A DNA stretch of 64,000 nucleotides from Candidatus Limnocylindrales bacterium (GCA_035571835.1 DATNBU010000037.1:62001-126000), one strand, 5' to 3'; counted from the stretch's first letter, positions 34,196 to 43,290 are shown. Notes: generated by a model not told the origin, from the sequence alone. Numbers and translations: made by a program.

Positions 34196-34918
34196 ATGGT
34201 CGTCATCAAAGTCGTAGCAATGTTCGATGATCCCTCGCAGATCGAAACCGCCAAAGCGGAGCTGCTTCGATCGGGACTGGCGACCGAGGAAAGCGTCTGG
34301 GTCGAGCTCGATGCCGGCGATGACGCCGAAACACCATCGTCCGTTCGAAGCGCCTGGGAGCGTCTCAAGGAACACGTCGCTCCGGACGACGAGCACGACG
34401 CCAGCGCGTATGCGGAAGGGCTGCGGCGCGGAAGCGCTCTTCTCGTCGTCGAAACTCCGACCGAGCAGGCGGAGCGGGTCAAGGACGTGCTGCGAACGGC
34501 TGGTGCCATCGATCTGCGGCGCAGGGTGCATCGCTGGATCACCACCGGCTGGGAAGCGTTCGAGCCCGACGCTCCGCGTTTCACCGAGCTCGAGCTTCTC
34601 GATGAGAGGCGAGCCCGGCTGAGCGAGGTCGACATCGCTGCCGCGGGCGGCATGGCCGACGGTCCCGACGCGACCATCTCCATCTTCGACGAAAAGACCG
34701 GCCAGTTGCTCGGCCGCATCTCCGAGGCCGAGCTTGCCGTCCTTCAGGATGCGCTGGAAGAAGAAGGTCCGGACGATGATGACTACTGGATCAATCCGGA
34801 GGAGATCGAGACGATTTCCGGACGTCCCGGCGCGACGCCGCACCTGATCGCGCTTCTGCGCCGTGCGGTCGGGAACAATTCGGAAGGAGCGGACATTCGC
34901 TTCGAACGCGCGCGATAG
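34196..34918 (+). CDS. Two-part protein: stress-protein-like N-terminus and C-terminal domain of unknown function
   Basis: A 240-residue cytosolic protein. The N-terminal part (IKVVAMFDDPSQIETAKAEL, VWVELDAGDDAETP and a long helical section to residue about 115) resembles the general stress protein/YflT ATP-binding-like domain. The C-terminal part (ATISIFDEKTGQLLGRISEAEL ... WINPEEIETI) resembles a small family often labelled galactosyldiacylglycerol synthase by name transfer; that name is not a reason to expect lipid synthesis. A GAAGGAG site precedes the ATG at 34196. The fusion of these two pieces is unusual and the joint role is unknown. Confidence 0.55.
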   Translation: MVVIKVVAMFDDPSQIETAKAELLRSGLATEESVWVELDAGDDAETPSSVRSAWERLKEHVAPDDEHDASAYAEGLRRGSALLVVETPTEQAERVKDVLRTAGAIDLRRRVHRWITTGWEAFEPDAPRFTELELLDERRARLSEVDIAAAGGMADGPDATISIFDEKTGQLLGRISEAELAVLQDALEEEGPDDDDYWINPEEIETISGRPGATPHLIALLRRAVGNNSEGADIRFERAR

Positions 34919-34938
34919 ATCTGCAGCACCGAGCGGGC

Positions 34939-35457
34939 TCAGCGAGCGCGCTCGATCGGGATGTCGTCGACCAGCAGCGTGTCGATCTGCGGCCTGCCGG
35001 ACTTGTCGACGGCAACCACGAGCTGCGCGCGGTGTTCGCGCGACGCGTCCTGAAACAGGCGCGTGATCTCAGCCGCACGTTCTTCGGGAATGTAATAGCG
35101 CTGTAGCTCGCTGAGATACTGCGACTGCAGCGCGCCTTCGCAGCGCCCGTAGGCAAACTCGCACGTCGTGCGCTGCACTTTCGTCGGGCCCCCGGGAGTT
35201 TCGGCCGACAGACACAGGCAGCACCTGTCGCCGGAGTCGTCGCGGCACTGCTCGGCATCCTGAAACGCGGGATCGGTTTCGTCGAGCGCCAGCCGGTAGA
35301 TGATGTAATGCCCGCGCAGCAGGTCGCGAGGATCGTAGCCGGTGGCTTCGAAGATCCAGCGCCGGTTCTCTCCGAGGTGACGCTCCGCGCGCACCATGCC
35401 GAGCGCAAGCACGATGAGCGGAAGGACGACGGCGACGGCGAGGAAACTACGACGCAT
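34939..35457 (-). CDS. GDYXXLXY-type membrane protein
   Basis: A 172-residue protein starting with a membrane helix or signal anchor (FLAVAVVLPLIVLALGMV). The conserved segment of the family follows: FEATGYDPRDLLRGHYIIYRLAL, where the usual GDYxxLxY is GHYIIYRL here. Four Cys in CRDDSGDRCCLC suggest a metal or disulfide site. These proteins occur with DUF2157 and DUF4401 proteins in one operon and may form a membrane complex. Here it overlaps the DUF2157 gene by 11 bp, and no DUF4401 gene lies between, as in some variants. Confidence 0.7.
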   Translation of the reverse strand: MRRSFLAVAVVLPLIVLALGMVRAERHLGENRRWIFEATGYDPRDLLRGHYIIYRLALDETDPAFQDAEQCRDDSGDRCCLCLSAETPGGPTKVQRTTCEFAYGRCEGALQSQYLSELQRYYIPEERAAEITRLFQDASREHRAQLVVAVDKSGRPQIDTLLVDDIPIERAR

Positions 35458-36613
35458 GGTCCGGCGTTCCTTCGATGCTCAGCCGCTCGGCGAGCTCCGG
35501 GGACTTGCGCTTCCACAGCCAGGCCAGCAGCAGCGTGAGCAGCCCGCCGCTGATCATGCCGAGGCCGGTATCGAGCATCGAGCCGAAGACTTCGAAGTAC
35601 ATGACGAGCACGCGAAGCGCGATGAGCGCCGTCAGCGTGTTGAAGCTGCGCACGCTGCCAAGGGCAAGCACGGTCCACGCCGCAATACCCAGCACCGCGA
35701 CCTGCACGATGGCACCGAGTACCGGAAGCGCCGCGCGATCGAACGTCGTCGCCGTGGCGAGCAGCAGCCAGACCGATGCGAGCAGCAGCGCCATGCCGGT
35801 ACGGGCGCGCGGCGCCACTTCGGGATACAGCCTTGGCAGAAGTGCGACCATGCCCGCAGCGAGAACGCCGCAGACGGCGACCGCCCAGCTCAATTTGTCG
35901 TTGTCGATCTCGTCGTAGAACGCGAAACTGATCGCGAGCGCACTCGCCACGACGGCCGTCCACGACATGCGCGTCCAGACTTCGCTTACGTGCGGACGTG
36001 CGCGCACAAAGGAGCGTGCGCGAGCGATGACGATGTAGCCGAGGAGCGATGCGAACGTGAGACTGATCGCGAGGTTCAGTGTGGTCGCCTGGCTCCAGAA
36101 GTCGTCCAGCCAATCGAACAGCGCTGCAAAGCAGAAGGCCTGCGTAACGGCGAGACCCGCGAGCCAGACGGCGCCGAGCAGGCGTCCGCGCACCAGAAGC
36201 ATGAAAGGAATGGTCGTAAGCGACCACGTGACGAGCCCCTGGTACTGCGGCGAGCCGAGCTGGTAGACCTGCCCGATGAGCGCGATCGAGCCGAGCACGA
36301 ATGCATAGTAGATGCCGGCCAGCACATCGGTCAGCCAGAGTTGTACGCGCGTCGCACTGCGAAACAGCGCCAGCGCCAGTGCCAGGCCGAGGGCAAGATC
36401 CATCCCGAGCTTGGTCGTGCGAGGAATCGCCTGCCAGTTGGAAGCAACGACCGAGATGATGCCGATGCCGAGCGTAAGCGCGCCGAGGCCGCCGAGGGCG
36501 TAGAGCAGGATCGGACGCTGGCCGGACTGCTCGAAGGCAGCGATGCGCGCGGCGGTGGTTTCGTCGATGTGGCCGGCGGCGCGCCACTGGGTAAGCTTCT
36601 TGTCGATGTTCAT
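35447..36613 (-). CDS. DUF2157 domain multi-pass membrane protein
   Basis: A 388-residue protein. The N-terminal cytosolic part (NIDKKLTQWRAAGHIDETTAARIAAFE) matches the DUF2157 head; the remainder is about 10 hydrophobic segments (for example GGLGALTLGIGIISVVASNW and VLAGIYYAFVLGSIALIGQV). Function is unknown; the family is found with GDYXXLXY proteins, as here, with an 11-bp overlap. The ATG at 36613 fits the DUF2157 start; an upstream in-frame ATG at 36700 lacks similarity. Confidence 0.8.
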   Translation of the reverse strand: MNIDKKLTQWRAAGHIDETTAARIAAFEQSGQRPILLYALGGLGALTLGIGIISVVASNWQAIPRTTKLGMDLALGLALALALFRSATRVQLWLTDVLAGIYYAFVLGSIALIGQVYQLGSPQYQGLVTWSLTTIPFMLLVRGRLLGAVWLAGLAVTQAFCFAALFDWLDDFWSQATTLNLAISLTFASLLGYIVIARARSFVRARPHVSEVWTRMSWTAVVASALAISFAFYDEIDNDKLSWAVAVCGVLAAGMVALLPRLYPEVAPRARTGMALLLASVWLLLATATTFDRAALPVLGAIVQVAVLGIAAWTVLALGSVRSFNTLTALIALRVLVMYFEVFGSMLDTGLGMISGGLLTLLLAWLWKRKSPELAERLSIEGTPDHAS

Positions 36614-36800
36614 TGGTCGTCCGTCGCGTCGCGGCAACTGAGTTCTAATCCGATGGCGCAACTCTGCCAACGCCGTGGATGCGTCGTCGAGCTTGCGCAC
36701 GGCTGTCGGGCATGGGGCAGCAGACGCGGAGACTTACGCTGCGCCGCGAAAATGCGATACAGGCTTCGTGATGCAGCAGAGCCACGCCTAGAGGTATGCC

Positions 36801-37748
36801 ATGATCACGTCACTCCCCGAACGCACGCGCACCTACCGATGTCATCATCTCGACTCGACGCGCTGGGACCACATCATCCCGCGGCCCGACGACATCATCA
36901 TCACGACGTCGCTCAAGGCGGGAACGACGTGGACGCAGCGGATCGTGAGCCTGCTGGTGTTCCAGTCGGTCGAGCTGCCGGCGACGCTGCATTTCTGCTC
37001 GCCGTGGGTGGATTGCCGATTCATCGGCGGAACCGCCGAGATGCAGCAACTCTGCGAAGGAGTGCAGCACCGGCGTTTCTTCAAGAGCCATCTTCCGTTC
37101 GATGCGCTGCCGTACTGGGCGGATACGAAGTACATCTACGTCGGGCGCGATACGCGCGACGTGTTCATGTCGACATGGAATCACGTCCACCTCTACACGC
37201 CGATGGCGCGCGAGATGCTCAACGGCGGAGAGAACCCGCCGGCTCACCCGTTTCTCGAGCCGCCCGACGACATCCGCGAGTTCTGGCGTCTGTGGATGAC
37301 GACTGGCGGCTATCCGTGGGAGACCGACGGCTTTCCGTACTGGTCGCACCTCCGGCATGCGCGTTCGTACTGGGACTACCGGCATCTGCCGAACCTGCTC
37401 ATGGTTCACTACAACGATCTCAAGGCCGATCTCGACGGCCAGATGCGGCGCATCGCTCGCTTTCTCGAAATCGACGTGCCCGAGGGTAAATGGCCGCAGC
37501 TGGTCGATGCCGCGACGTTCTCGTCGATGAAACGCGACGTGCACATCCTCGGGCCGGAGATGGGGATGATCTTCGAGGGCGGGGCGGACAAGTTCCTGTT
37601 CAAAGGGACGAACGACCGGTGGCGCGATGTGCTTACCGCCGACGATCTCGAGCTTTACGAGGCGGCCGCCCGGCGGACGCTCACGCCGGAGCTGAAGCGC
37701 TGGCTCGAGCTCGGCGCAGCTTCGGGCGTGGTGCCGGGAAACAGGTAG
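36801..37748 (+). CDS. Sulfotransferase (PAPS-dependent, aryl/steroid-sulfotransferase-like)
   Basis: A 315-residue cytosolic sulfotransferase. The 5'-phosphosulfate loop is IITTSLKAGTTWTQRIV (about residues 33-49), the 3'-phosphate site is YIYVGRDTRDVFMSTWNH (about 112-129), and the C-terminal end has KGTNDRWRD, corresponding to the RKGxxGDWK loop with Trp retained. The substrate is not known; the sequence class includes enzymes acting on phenols, steroids and lipids. No sulfate-activation genes are adjacent. It stands upstream of a cysteine-rich secreted protein in the same direction. Confidence 0.87.
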   Translation: MITSLPERTRTYRCHHLDSTRWDHIIPRPDDIIITTSLKAGTTWTQRIVSLLVFQSVELPATLHFCSPWVDCRFIGGTAEMQQLCEGVQHRRFFKSHLPFDALPYWADTKYIYVGRDTRDVFMSTWNHVHLYTPMAREMLNGGENPPAHPFLEPPDDIREFWRLWMTTGGYPWETDGFPYWSHLRHARSYWDYRHLPNLLMVHYNDLKADLDGQMRRIARFLEIDVPEGKWPQLVDAATFSSMKRDVHILGPEMGMIFEGGADKFLFKGTNDRWRDVLTADDLELYEAAARRTLTPELKRWLELGAASGVVPGNR

Positions 37749-37804
37749 CGCCGGAGGCCAGCGCGAGCATTGACCTGCGGTGGACCAGGATGGTAGTCAC
37801 CGGC

Positions 37805-39079
37805 ATGAGATTCGCTCGTCTCGCCAAGGTCGCGGCCGCGATCGTCGTAACATCCTGTTTCACAGCGCGTGCTGAGGCCGCGTACGACATGTCCGACAAA
37901 TGGCTGGTCTCCCCGAGCGGCCTCCGGTTCGATCTCACGCAATCCGACGGCACGGTCGGCGGGACCGCCGATGGCAGAACGGTCGCGGGGACGATCGACG
38001 AGACAACCGGAGAGTTTCACCTGCGTTTCGGCAACAGCTTTCCGTGCCCAGTGGACTTTTTTGATGGAAACATCGCGGCCGGCAACGAATCGTTCACGGC
38101 GACGTGGACCCACGTCCAACTCGTCGTCATTTCCAGATTCGATATTCGATGCTCCTCCGATACGTCCACGCAAAGCGGCACGCGCTGCGGAAACAACCAG
38201 ATCGACTTCGGCGAGGACTGCGATGACGGCGGCGTAGCCGATGGCGACTGCTGTTCGTCGTCCTGTACATTCGATGATCCTGGAACCCTCTGCACGACCG
38301 ACTATGACGTCTGTACGGACGACGTCTGCGACGGTGCCGGCACGTGCGAGCATCCGGACAACTCGGCGCCTTGCGCCGATCCAAACGGATGTGCGACCGG
38401 CGCGTGCAACGCGGGTGCCTGCGTGCTGACGACGAACATGACTGCCGGTACCCCGTGCGACTTTGACTCGAGCGTCTGCACGATCGACGACGCCTGCGAT
38501 GGTGCCGGCCAATGTGCTCCCGGCGCTGCGATGGACTGTTCGCCCTGCGGAATGTGCGACGCGGTCGAAGGCTGCGTGTATTCGACGGTGCCGGCCTGCG
38601 ACGAAGACCTGTCGAAGGAGATCCTGTCGATTGAGCTGGCGGACGATCCGAGCGACGACCGCCTCGGCTTGAGGATCGTCGATGACGTCGTCGCGTCGGG
38701 CGACCCGACTTCGTCGACGTCATACACGATGTGCATCTACTCGTACGTCGACGGAATCAGCCGGCCGGTCATGAGCGCAACGATCCCGGCTGGAGGAAGC
38801 TGCGACGGAGAGAATTGCTGGACGCCGCGAGGCGCCGGCTATGTTTACAAGGACCGCTCGGGTTCAGCGGACGGCGTTACGGCAATGCGGGTGGGACCAG
38901 CAGGATTCCGCCTCACTGGTCGAGGCGCGAACCTTCCGCTCCCGGACGGTCTGCTGTCTCAGCCCCGTCTCAGCGCGAGGATCATCGTCGACGACGGGCT
39001 CTCGCAGGCGTGCTGGTTCCACTGGCTCGGCGCAAAGCTGCAGAGCACTGCGGAGTACAAAGGAACATACCACCGGTAA
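37805..39079 (+). CDS. Secreted cysteine-rich protein with DUF4215-like repeats
   Basis: About 424 residues with a signal peptide (FARLAKVAAAIVVTSCFTAR, ending AEA). After a beta-rich N-terminal domain (DLTQSDGTVGGTADGRTVAGTID), residues about 115-270 contain DUF4215-style CGNNQIDFGEDCDDGGVADGDC followed by CTDDVCDGAGTCEH and CTIDDACDGAGQC repeats. The C-terminal 150 residues (ILSIELADDPSDDRLGLRIV, TPRGAGYVYKDRSG) form a further beta domain seen alongside such arrays. It is predicted to be extracellular and disulfide-bonded. The start at 37805 was used; an in-frame ATG at 37790 adds five residues. Confidence 0.75.
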   Translation: MRFARLAKVAAAIVVTSCFTARAEAAYDMSDKWLVSPSGLRFDLTQSDGTVGGTADGRTVAGTIDETTGEFHLRFGNSFPCPVDFFDGNIAAGNESFTATWTHVQLVVISRFDIRCSSDTSTQSGTRCGNNQIDFGEDCDDGGVADGDCCSSSCTFDDPGTLCTTDYDVCTDDVCDGAGTCEHPDNSAPCADPNGCATGACNAGACVLTTNMTAGTPCDFDSSVCTIDDACDGAGQCAPGAAMDCSPCGMCDAVEGCVYSTVPACDEDLSKEILSIELADDPSDDRLGLRIVDDVVASGDPTSSTSYTMCIYSYVDGISRPVMSATIPAGGSCDGENCWTPRGAGYVYKDRSGSADGVTAMRVGPAGFRLTGRGANLPLPDGLLSQPRLSARIIVDDGLSQACWFHWLGAKLQSTAEYKGTYHR

Positions 39080-39254
39080 CGACGACGGTCGCAGCGAGCA
39101 CCCCTCCGAGCGGATTGCATCGTCCGCGTGGCTGGCCCGGCCGCCTTTCGGCGCGGCCCGACTTTCAAGAGCGATTCAAGAACTTCTCAAAGTTCGGCTG
39201 TCCCTTCGATGGCAGGATGCCACCGTCCGCCAAACCTGCTCGAAGGAGACTCTC

Positions 39255-39644
39255 ATGAACAGCCGATCACGAATCGTCACAATGTTCGCGTCCGTCCTGC
39301 TCGCCGCCGCCGTGCTTGCCGCCCGGTCGGAGGCCGGTCCGGCCACGTCATTCCTGTTTGCGGTCAACGCCGACGACTGCAGCTCCATCACGATGGCGGC
39401 CAACTGGCTGACGCCGGTCAACGGCCAGGATAACGTTCTCTTCCAGATCCACGACCTCAAGACGCACGGCGCCATCGTCGCGAGCGATCCCATCGATCCG
39501 GATCAGGTCAGCGCGACGCACGTTTTTGCAATCGGCTCGCTGCCGAAGGGCAAGCACAAACTCCAGTTCGACGTGCAGGTCCGCGTGGGAACGGCGCCGA
39601 TCATCGGTGTCACGAAGACGTTGTCGGTCGGTTGCGTACGCTGA
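39255..39644 (+). CDS. Secreted small protein of unknown function
   Basis: A 129-residue exported protein: signal peptide MFASVLLAAAVLAARSEA, then a mature part with two Cys (DDCSS and SVGC) that could form one disulfide and a beta-sandwich-like sequence. No known domain was recognised. A GAAGGAGA site lies upstream of the ATG at 39255. It is flanked by secreted proteins on both sides, but separate by about 175 bp from each. Confidence 0.65.
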   Translation: MNSRSRIVTMFASVLLAAAVLAARSEAGPATSFLFAVNADDCSSITMAANWLTPVNGQDNVLFQIHDLKTHGAIVASDPIDPDQVSATHVFAIGSLPKGKHKLQFDVQVRVGTAPIIGVTKTLSVGCVR

Positions 39645-39823
39645 TGTCGCGCGGGGCGGGTCGAGTGCGACCGGGCCCGGCGCGCAAAAGACGGGCCGCC
39701 GCCTTTCTGCAAGCGGCGGGCATCGTCGTCCGCCTGGATTTCTGATCTGCGTGTTTCCGTTTCCGAGGCGGCTCGTCGCGAGGCGTTCGGTTCGACTTAT
39801 GGAAAGGACGAAGGAAGAAATCT

Positions 39824-40738
39824 GTGGCAATGACAAATTCAACGATCCGGGTCTCGCTTTTTGCCGTCATCCTGCTCGCAACCGACGCCGCAGCCGTCGA
39901 ATTCAAGTTCGCTCCGCCGGACGGTCTCGAGTGCGACCAGTACCTGAAGACCAGTTCCGTCACCGAGCTCAAGGGCATCGGTGACGATGTGCCGAAGCGC
40001 GAGGACGTCAGCGACAGCGTTGCGCACGCGAAGTACGAGAAAGCGCCCACCGGCTATAAGGTAAAGACCACGATCAAGTCCGTCGACATGACGCGCGACG
40101 GCAAGCCCGCCGTCGATCCCGTGAGCAAGCTGCTGGCCGGACGCGAGTTCACGATGGACGTGCAATCGAACGGCAAGGCGAGCGACGTGCATGGCTACGA
40201 TGACTTTATCGATGCCGTACTGGCATCGGTGCCCGCTGAAGTGCGCACGATGGTTTCGAAGTCGCTCAATGCCGATTCGATGGCCAATCGCGAGATCATG
40301 GAGTGGAACAGTCGCGTAGGGGATTTCGTCGGCAAACAGGCTGAGGCTGGCGACGTGTGGGAAGGCGACAGCGAGTATCCGCTGCCGACCGGCCCGGTGA
40401 AGTTCAAGTCGCTGACGCGCATCTCGAAGATCGAAGACCGCGCAGGCCACCCGATCGTCACGCTCAACTTCACGTATGCGGCCGACGGTGCGGCGACCAG
40501 GAAGATGATGGACGACGTCCAGAAGGGCCTCAAGCCGCTGACCAAAGGCATCGAAGTAAAGATCGGTGAACCGTCGATCCAGGGAACCGGCGAGCGCGTC
40601 ATCGACGCGAGCACGATGAGCATCGAGCGCGAGTCCATTTCGCGCACCATCACGATGCCGATGGACGTGCCCGAAAAAGGCCGCGCCACGATGGTGAGAA
40701 CCGAGACGCACGAATACAAATTCAAATGTAACAAGTAA
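39824..40738 (+). CDS. Exported protein of unknown function (about 304 residues)
   Basis: A signal peptide (IRVSLFAVILLATDAAA) is followed by about 280 residues with no membrane helix. The sequence is regular alpha/beta with segments LKGIGDDVPKREDVSDSV, TIKSVDMTRDGKPAVDP, GYDDFIDAVLASVPAEVRT, TLNFTYAADGAATRKM. It carries two Cys, near the start of the mature part and at the end. No family was recognised with confidence. A GTG at 39824 was used behind GGACGAAGGAAG; an ATG at 39830 is also possible. Its stop is four bases before the Ddn-like gene. Confidence 0.65.
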   Translation: MAMTNSTIRVSLFAVILLATDAAAVEFKFAPPDGLECDQYLKTSSVTELKGIGDDVPKREDVSDSVAHAKYEKAPTGYKVKTTIKSVDMTRDGKPAVDPVSKLLAGREFTMDVQSNGKASDVHGYDDFIDAVLASVPAEVRTMVSKSLNADSMANREIMEWNSRVGDFVGKQAEAGDVWEGDSEYPLPTGPVKFKSLTRISKIEDRAGHPIVTLNFTYAADGAATRKMMDDVQKGLKPLTKGIEVKIGEPSIQGTGERVIDASTMSIERESISRTITMPMDVPEKGRATMVRTETHEYKFKCNK

Positions 40739-40742
40739 GTCG

Positions 40743-41225
40743 ATGAGTCCTGGAAGAATCTCCGTCCCGCATTCGTTGAATCTCAGCCGCTTCTTCACGC
40801 GGCTCAATGGCCCCATTGCCTGGGTGCTGCGCTCGCCGTTTCATGCGCTCCTCGACGGCGAGCTCATGCTCGTCACCGTGACGGGGAAAAAGTCGGGCAA
40901 GCGGTACACGATCCCGGTCGGCTACCAGCGCGACGGCAACCGGATTCTCGTTCTCGTGTCGCGGGCGGCGACCAAGGTCTGGTGGCGCAACTACCGCACG
41001 AAGGGGCCGATCGAGGTCTACACTCGCGGCGCGACACACACGGGAACGGCCGAAGTCGTTACGCCGGAGAGCGAGGAGTTCGCTGCGGCGTTCGATACGA
41101 CGTTTACGAAAATGCCATGGCTGAGTCCGCAGTTCGGAATCCAGTACACGCGTGGAAAGAAGCTGTCGGAGGAGGAGCGGGCCGTGCTCGCTCGCGAAGC
41201 GGCAGTCGTGCGCATCGATCTCTGA
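40743..41225 (+). CDS. Ddn/DUF385-family nitroreductase-quinone reductase (F420-type)
   Basis: A 160-residue split-beta-barrel flavin/deazaflavin reductase. Diagnostic segments are FFTRLNGPIAWVLRSPFH at the N-terminus and LVTVTGKKSGKRYTIPVGYQRDGNRILVLVSR, followed by WWRNYRTKGP, as in deazaflavin (F420)-dependent nitroreductase and quinone reductase Ddn. Such proteins reduce quinones or nitro compounds using F420H2. It starts 4 bp after an exported protein of unknown function, so it may be cotranscribed with it; the LLM-type enzyme at 2263-3231 may share the same cofactor. Confidence 0.75.
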   Translation: MSPGRISVPHSLNLSRFFTRLNGPIAWVLRSPFHALLDGELMLVTVTGKKSGKRYTIPVGYQRDGNRILVLVSRAATKVWWRNYRTKGPIEVYTRGATHTGTAEVVTPESEEFAAAFDTTFTKMPWLSPQFGIQYTRGKKLSEEERAVLAREAAVVRIDL

Positions 41226-41237
41226 CCGCTCGCGAGC

Positions 41238-42071
41238 TCACGGTTCGTGTTCGATGAGAAGGCTCTGAAGCGAACGGCCGAGCACGCCCTGTTCTCCCCA
41301 GAGCCGGCTCTCGGCAAGGCCGACGCCGTGCGGTTGCGGATACGTCACGGCGTCGAGGCACACCCACTCACCGGCCGGATACGCGTGCAGATAGAGCGTG
41401 AGATCCGGATTGATGAATACGTAGCCGTCGACGCGCGAGAGCGTCCAGCTGACACCGTTTCCGAAATCCGCAGCTGCCGCCACGCGGCTTACCGGCGGCG
41501 TCGCTTCGCCGGCGACAAGAGGCACGCGAAGGCGGATCCAGTCGATCGCGGGTCCCGGCCGGTCGAACCCGCCTTCGATGAAGCGATGATCGACGGCGTG
41601 CGAGTGAAATGCGAGGAGGTCGCCGTGACGCCAAGGCGTCGACGTGTCGTAGCCGGTCGATGGCCGAGGCGGCGGCTGGAGCGCGGGGAAACATCCTTCC
41701 GGAAGCGCGACGTGTGTCCGCCGGATGCGAAGCGCCGTCGCGCGCGCGACCTCCTTGCCGTCGGATGAGAGCGACGCCGAAAGAATCTGTACCTTGCGGC
41801 CAGGTCTCTCGGTCGTCACCGAGACGACGAGAGGTGTGAGCGGGACCGGCTTCAGCAGCTCGACGTTGAGACGTGCGATGAACATCGCATCGTCGCTGCC
41901 GTCGGGGTGACGCGGGGCCTTCGCATCGTCGTACGCTTCGAGCGCCATCGCGAGCAGCGCGGATGGCGGGCCGCCGTGCTGGGCGACGGGTGTCCATGGG
42001 CCGCGCGTGAGCTCGGTGGGATGGAAGAGATTCGGGTGGGCGGGGTCGCGAGTAAAAAGGCTCGAGTCCAT
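41238..42071 (-). CDS. Thioesterase-superfamily (TesB-like double hot-dog) protein
   Basis: A 277-residue protein with two hot-dog halves. The first has LFHPTELTRGPWTPVAQHGG, PSALLAMALEA and ARLNVELLKPVPL; the second has DRPGPAIDWIRLRVPLVAGE, SRVAAAADFGNGVSW and VTYPQPHGVGLAESRLWGEQG, matching acyl-CoA thioesterase family proteins of the 4HBT_3 type. It may hydrolyse acyl-CoA esters in the cytosol. The start at 42071 was chosen because the family begins around MDSSLF; an ATG at 42134 would add 21 residues. No operon partner is visible. Confidence 0.75.
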   Translation of the reverse strand: MDSSLFTRDPAHPNLFHPTELTRGPWTPVAQHGGPPSALLAMALEAYDDAKAPRHPDGSDDAMFIARLNVELLKPVPLTPLVVSVTTERPGRKVQILSASLSSDGKEVARATALRIRRTHVALPEGCFPALQPPPRPSTGYDTSTPWRHGDLLAFHSHAVDHRFIEGGFDRPGPAIDWIRLRVPLVAGEATPPVSRVAAAADFGNGVSWTLSRVDGYVFINPDLTLYLHAYPAGEWVCLDAVTYPQPHGVGLAESRLWGEQGVLGRSLQSLLIEHEP

Positions 42072-42375
42072 AGAATGCAAGTCGAACGGGAGAAACGAAA
42101 GTGCAAGGCGCGGGGCAATCGGCTGACCGCGCAAGATACGCGCGGGGGATGAACGGTTGAGTAATTACATTCACACCACGAGCATGTTTCTTTCTCTGTG
42201 TCGCAAGCTCTGCTCGTGTGGCTGCGACCATGCATGTAGCGTCAAGTCCGCGCTATCCGAACAGTATTCCCTGTTGGGATAAGGTCGGCGCTGAGGTATC
42301 ACACTGAGCATCATTCCGTTTTTTCCGAATCTTGTTGCTGGCCGTACCGCTGAGGATGCGTCCCTCCCTCTCGTC
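42072..42375. other. Intergenic region with no recognisable gene
   Basis: The 304 bases between the thioesterase start and the LamG-like frame are noticeably less GC-rich than their surroundings. An 8-bp inverted repeat CACGAGCA (42177-42184) and TGCTCGTG (42211-42218) is present. The LamG-like frame stays open leftwards to the stop TGA at 42292-42294, but there is no ATG, GTG or TTG in frame before 42376. No RNA gene was recognised. Confidence 0.5.
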
Positions 42376-43167
42376 TTGCTCTGGCTTCGCGCGGACATGG
42401 GAGTTGAAACGGATCTATCCGGTAACGTTCAGTCCTGGCAAGACCTCTCGCAGGCGAGTCCTCGTTCCGTTCCGGTCTTTCTCCAGGCGGATCCGGCACG
42501 GCGACCGGAGTTGCGTACTCTCCGAAACGCTGGCGGACCGCACATTCATTTCGATGCGTTACGCTCGACCTGGCTCGGGTGCGGCAAGACAGATGAACAA
42601 AAAGAAAGAGGACTTCGCGGCGGCGAGTCAGCCAATACAGTCGTTGCACTGGTCAGGCCGACAAGCCTGCCTCCGGTTGCAGTCGATGATCCGCCCACAC
42701 CGCCAGCGACTCCGAAGGAGTCACCCGAAACACCGCCGGCGACCATCCTCGGCGATCAGAGTTTCGGGGCGTGGGCCCAACTCGGACTCGCCGCGAGCAC
42801 CGGAGGCGCCTCCTATGTTTTTCGCTACAAGCATCACGACGAATTGGCCGGATGGCACAATCTCGACTCCGCATCAGCAACTCTGGCTTCTGGGTTTCAC
42901 ATCGTCGCTGCGACTCGCGACGGACTCGGAGCGAGACTCTATGTAGACGACGTCGTCAGCCAACCGGAGTTTCCCTTCACGCAAGCGATCGGCATGTCCT
43001 GTATCGGCGGAGGAAAAGTTGTGGCGGATACCCCAGGGGACTACGAAAAAGCCCAGAATTTCTTTGACGGAGATATCTGCGAAATCATCGTCTTTAACCG
43101 CGCACTCGATGCGACGGAAATGGCCTTTCTGCGAATGTATCTCAGGATGTCCTGGGGCGTCCCGTGA
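42376..43167 (+). CDS. LamG/concanavalin A-like lectin domain protein, 5' end uncertain
   Basis: At least 263 residues. The visible protein shows the LamG-like pattern: LWLRADMGVE, NVQSWQDLSQ, FDALRSTWLG, ARLYVDDVVS and the closing DGDICEIIVFNRALDATEMA, in order as in sugar-binding or phage-type jelly-roll domains. There is no normal signal peptide or ribosome site before the TTG at 42376, and the frame is open to 42295 without a standard start, so the gene may be truncated, start with an unusual codon, or be the remainder of a larger gene. Base composition is less GC-rich than its neighbours. Gene order gives no role. Confidence 0.5.
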   Translation: MLWLRADMGVETDLSGNVQSWQDLSQASPRSVPVFLQADPARRPELRTLRNAGGPHIHFDALRSTWLGCGKTDEQKERGLRGGESANTVVALVRPTSLPPVAVDDPPTPPATPKESPETPPATILGDQSFGAWAQLGLAASTGGASYVFRYKHHDELAGWHNLDSASATLASGFHIVAATRDGLGARLYVDDVVSQPEFPFTQAIGMSCIGGGKVVADTPGDYEKAQNFFDGDICEIIVFNRALDATEMAFLRMYLRMSWGVP

Positions 43168-43290
43168 AGGTCAGCTACGAGTTAACATAGTCTGAAGAAA
43201 CAAAACGAAGCTGAGTCTGGCGTTCCAAACTCCACCAGGCCCTGCACTGCGAAAGACTGGGGTTGGCGTGATCAATTGGAAACAAGGACC

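Noticed and set aside
39696-39719. Hairpin CCGCCGC-N10-GCGGCGG after the secreted gene at 39255
   Set aside because: A 7-bp GC stem with a ten-base loop and no T-run is common by chance at this base composition.
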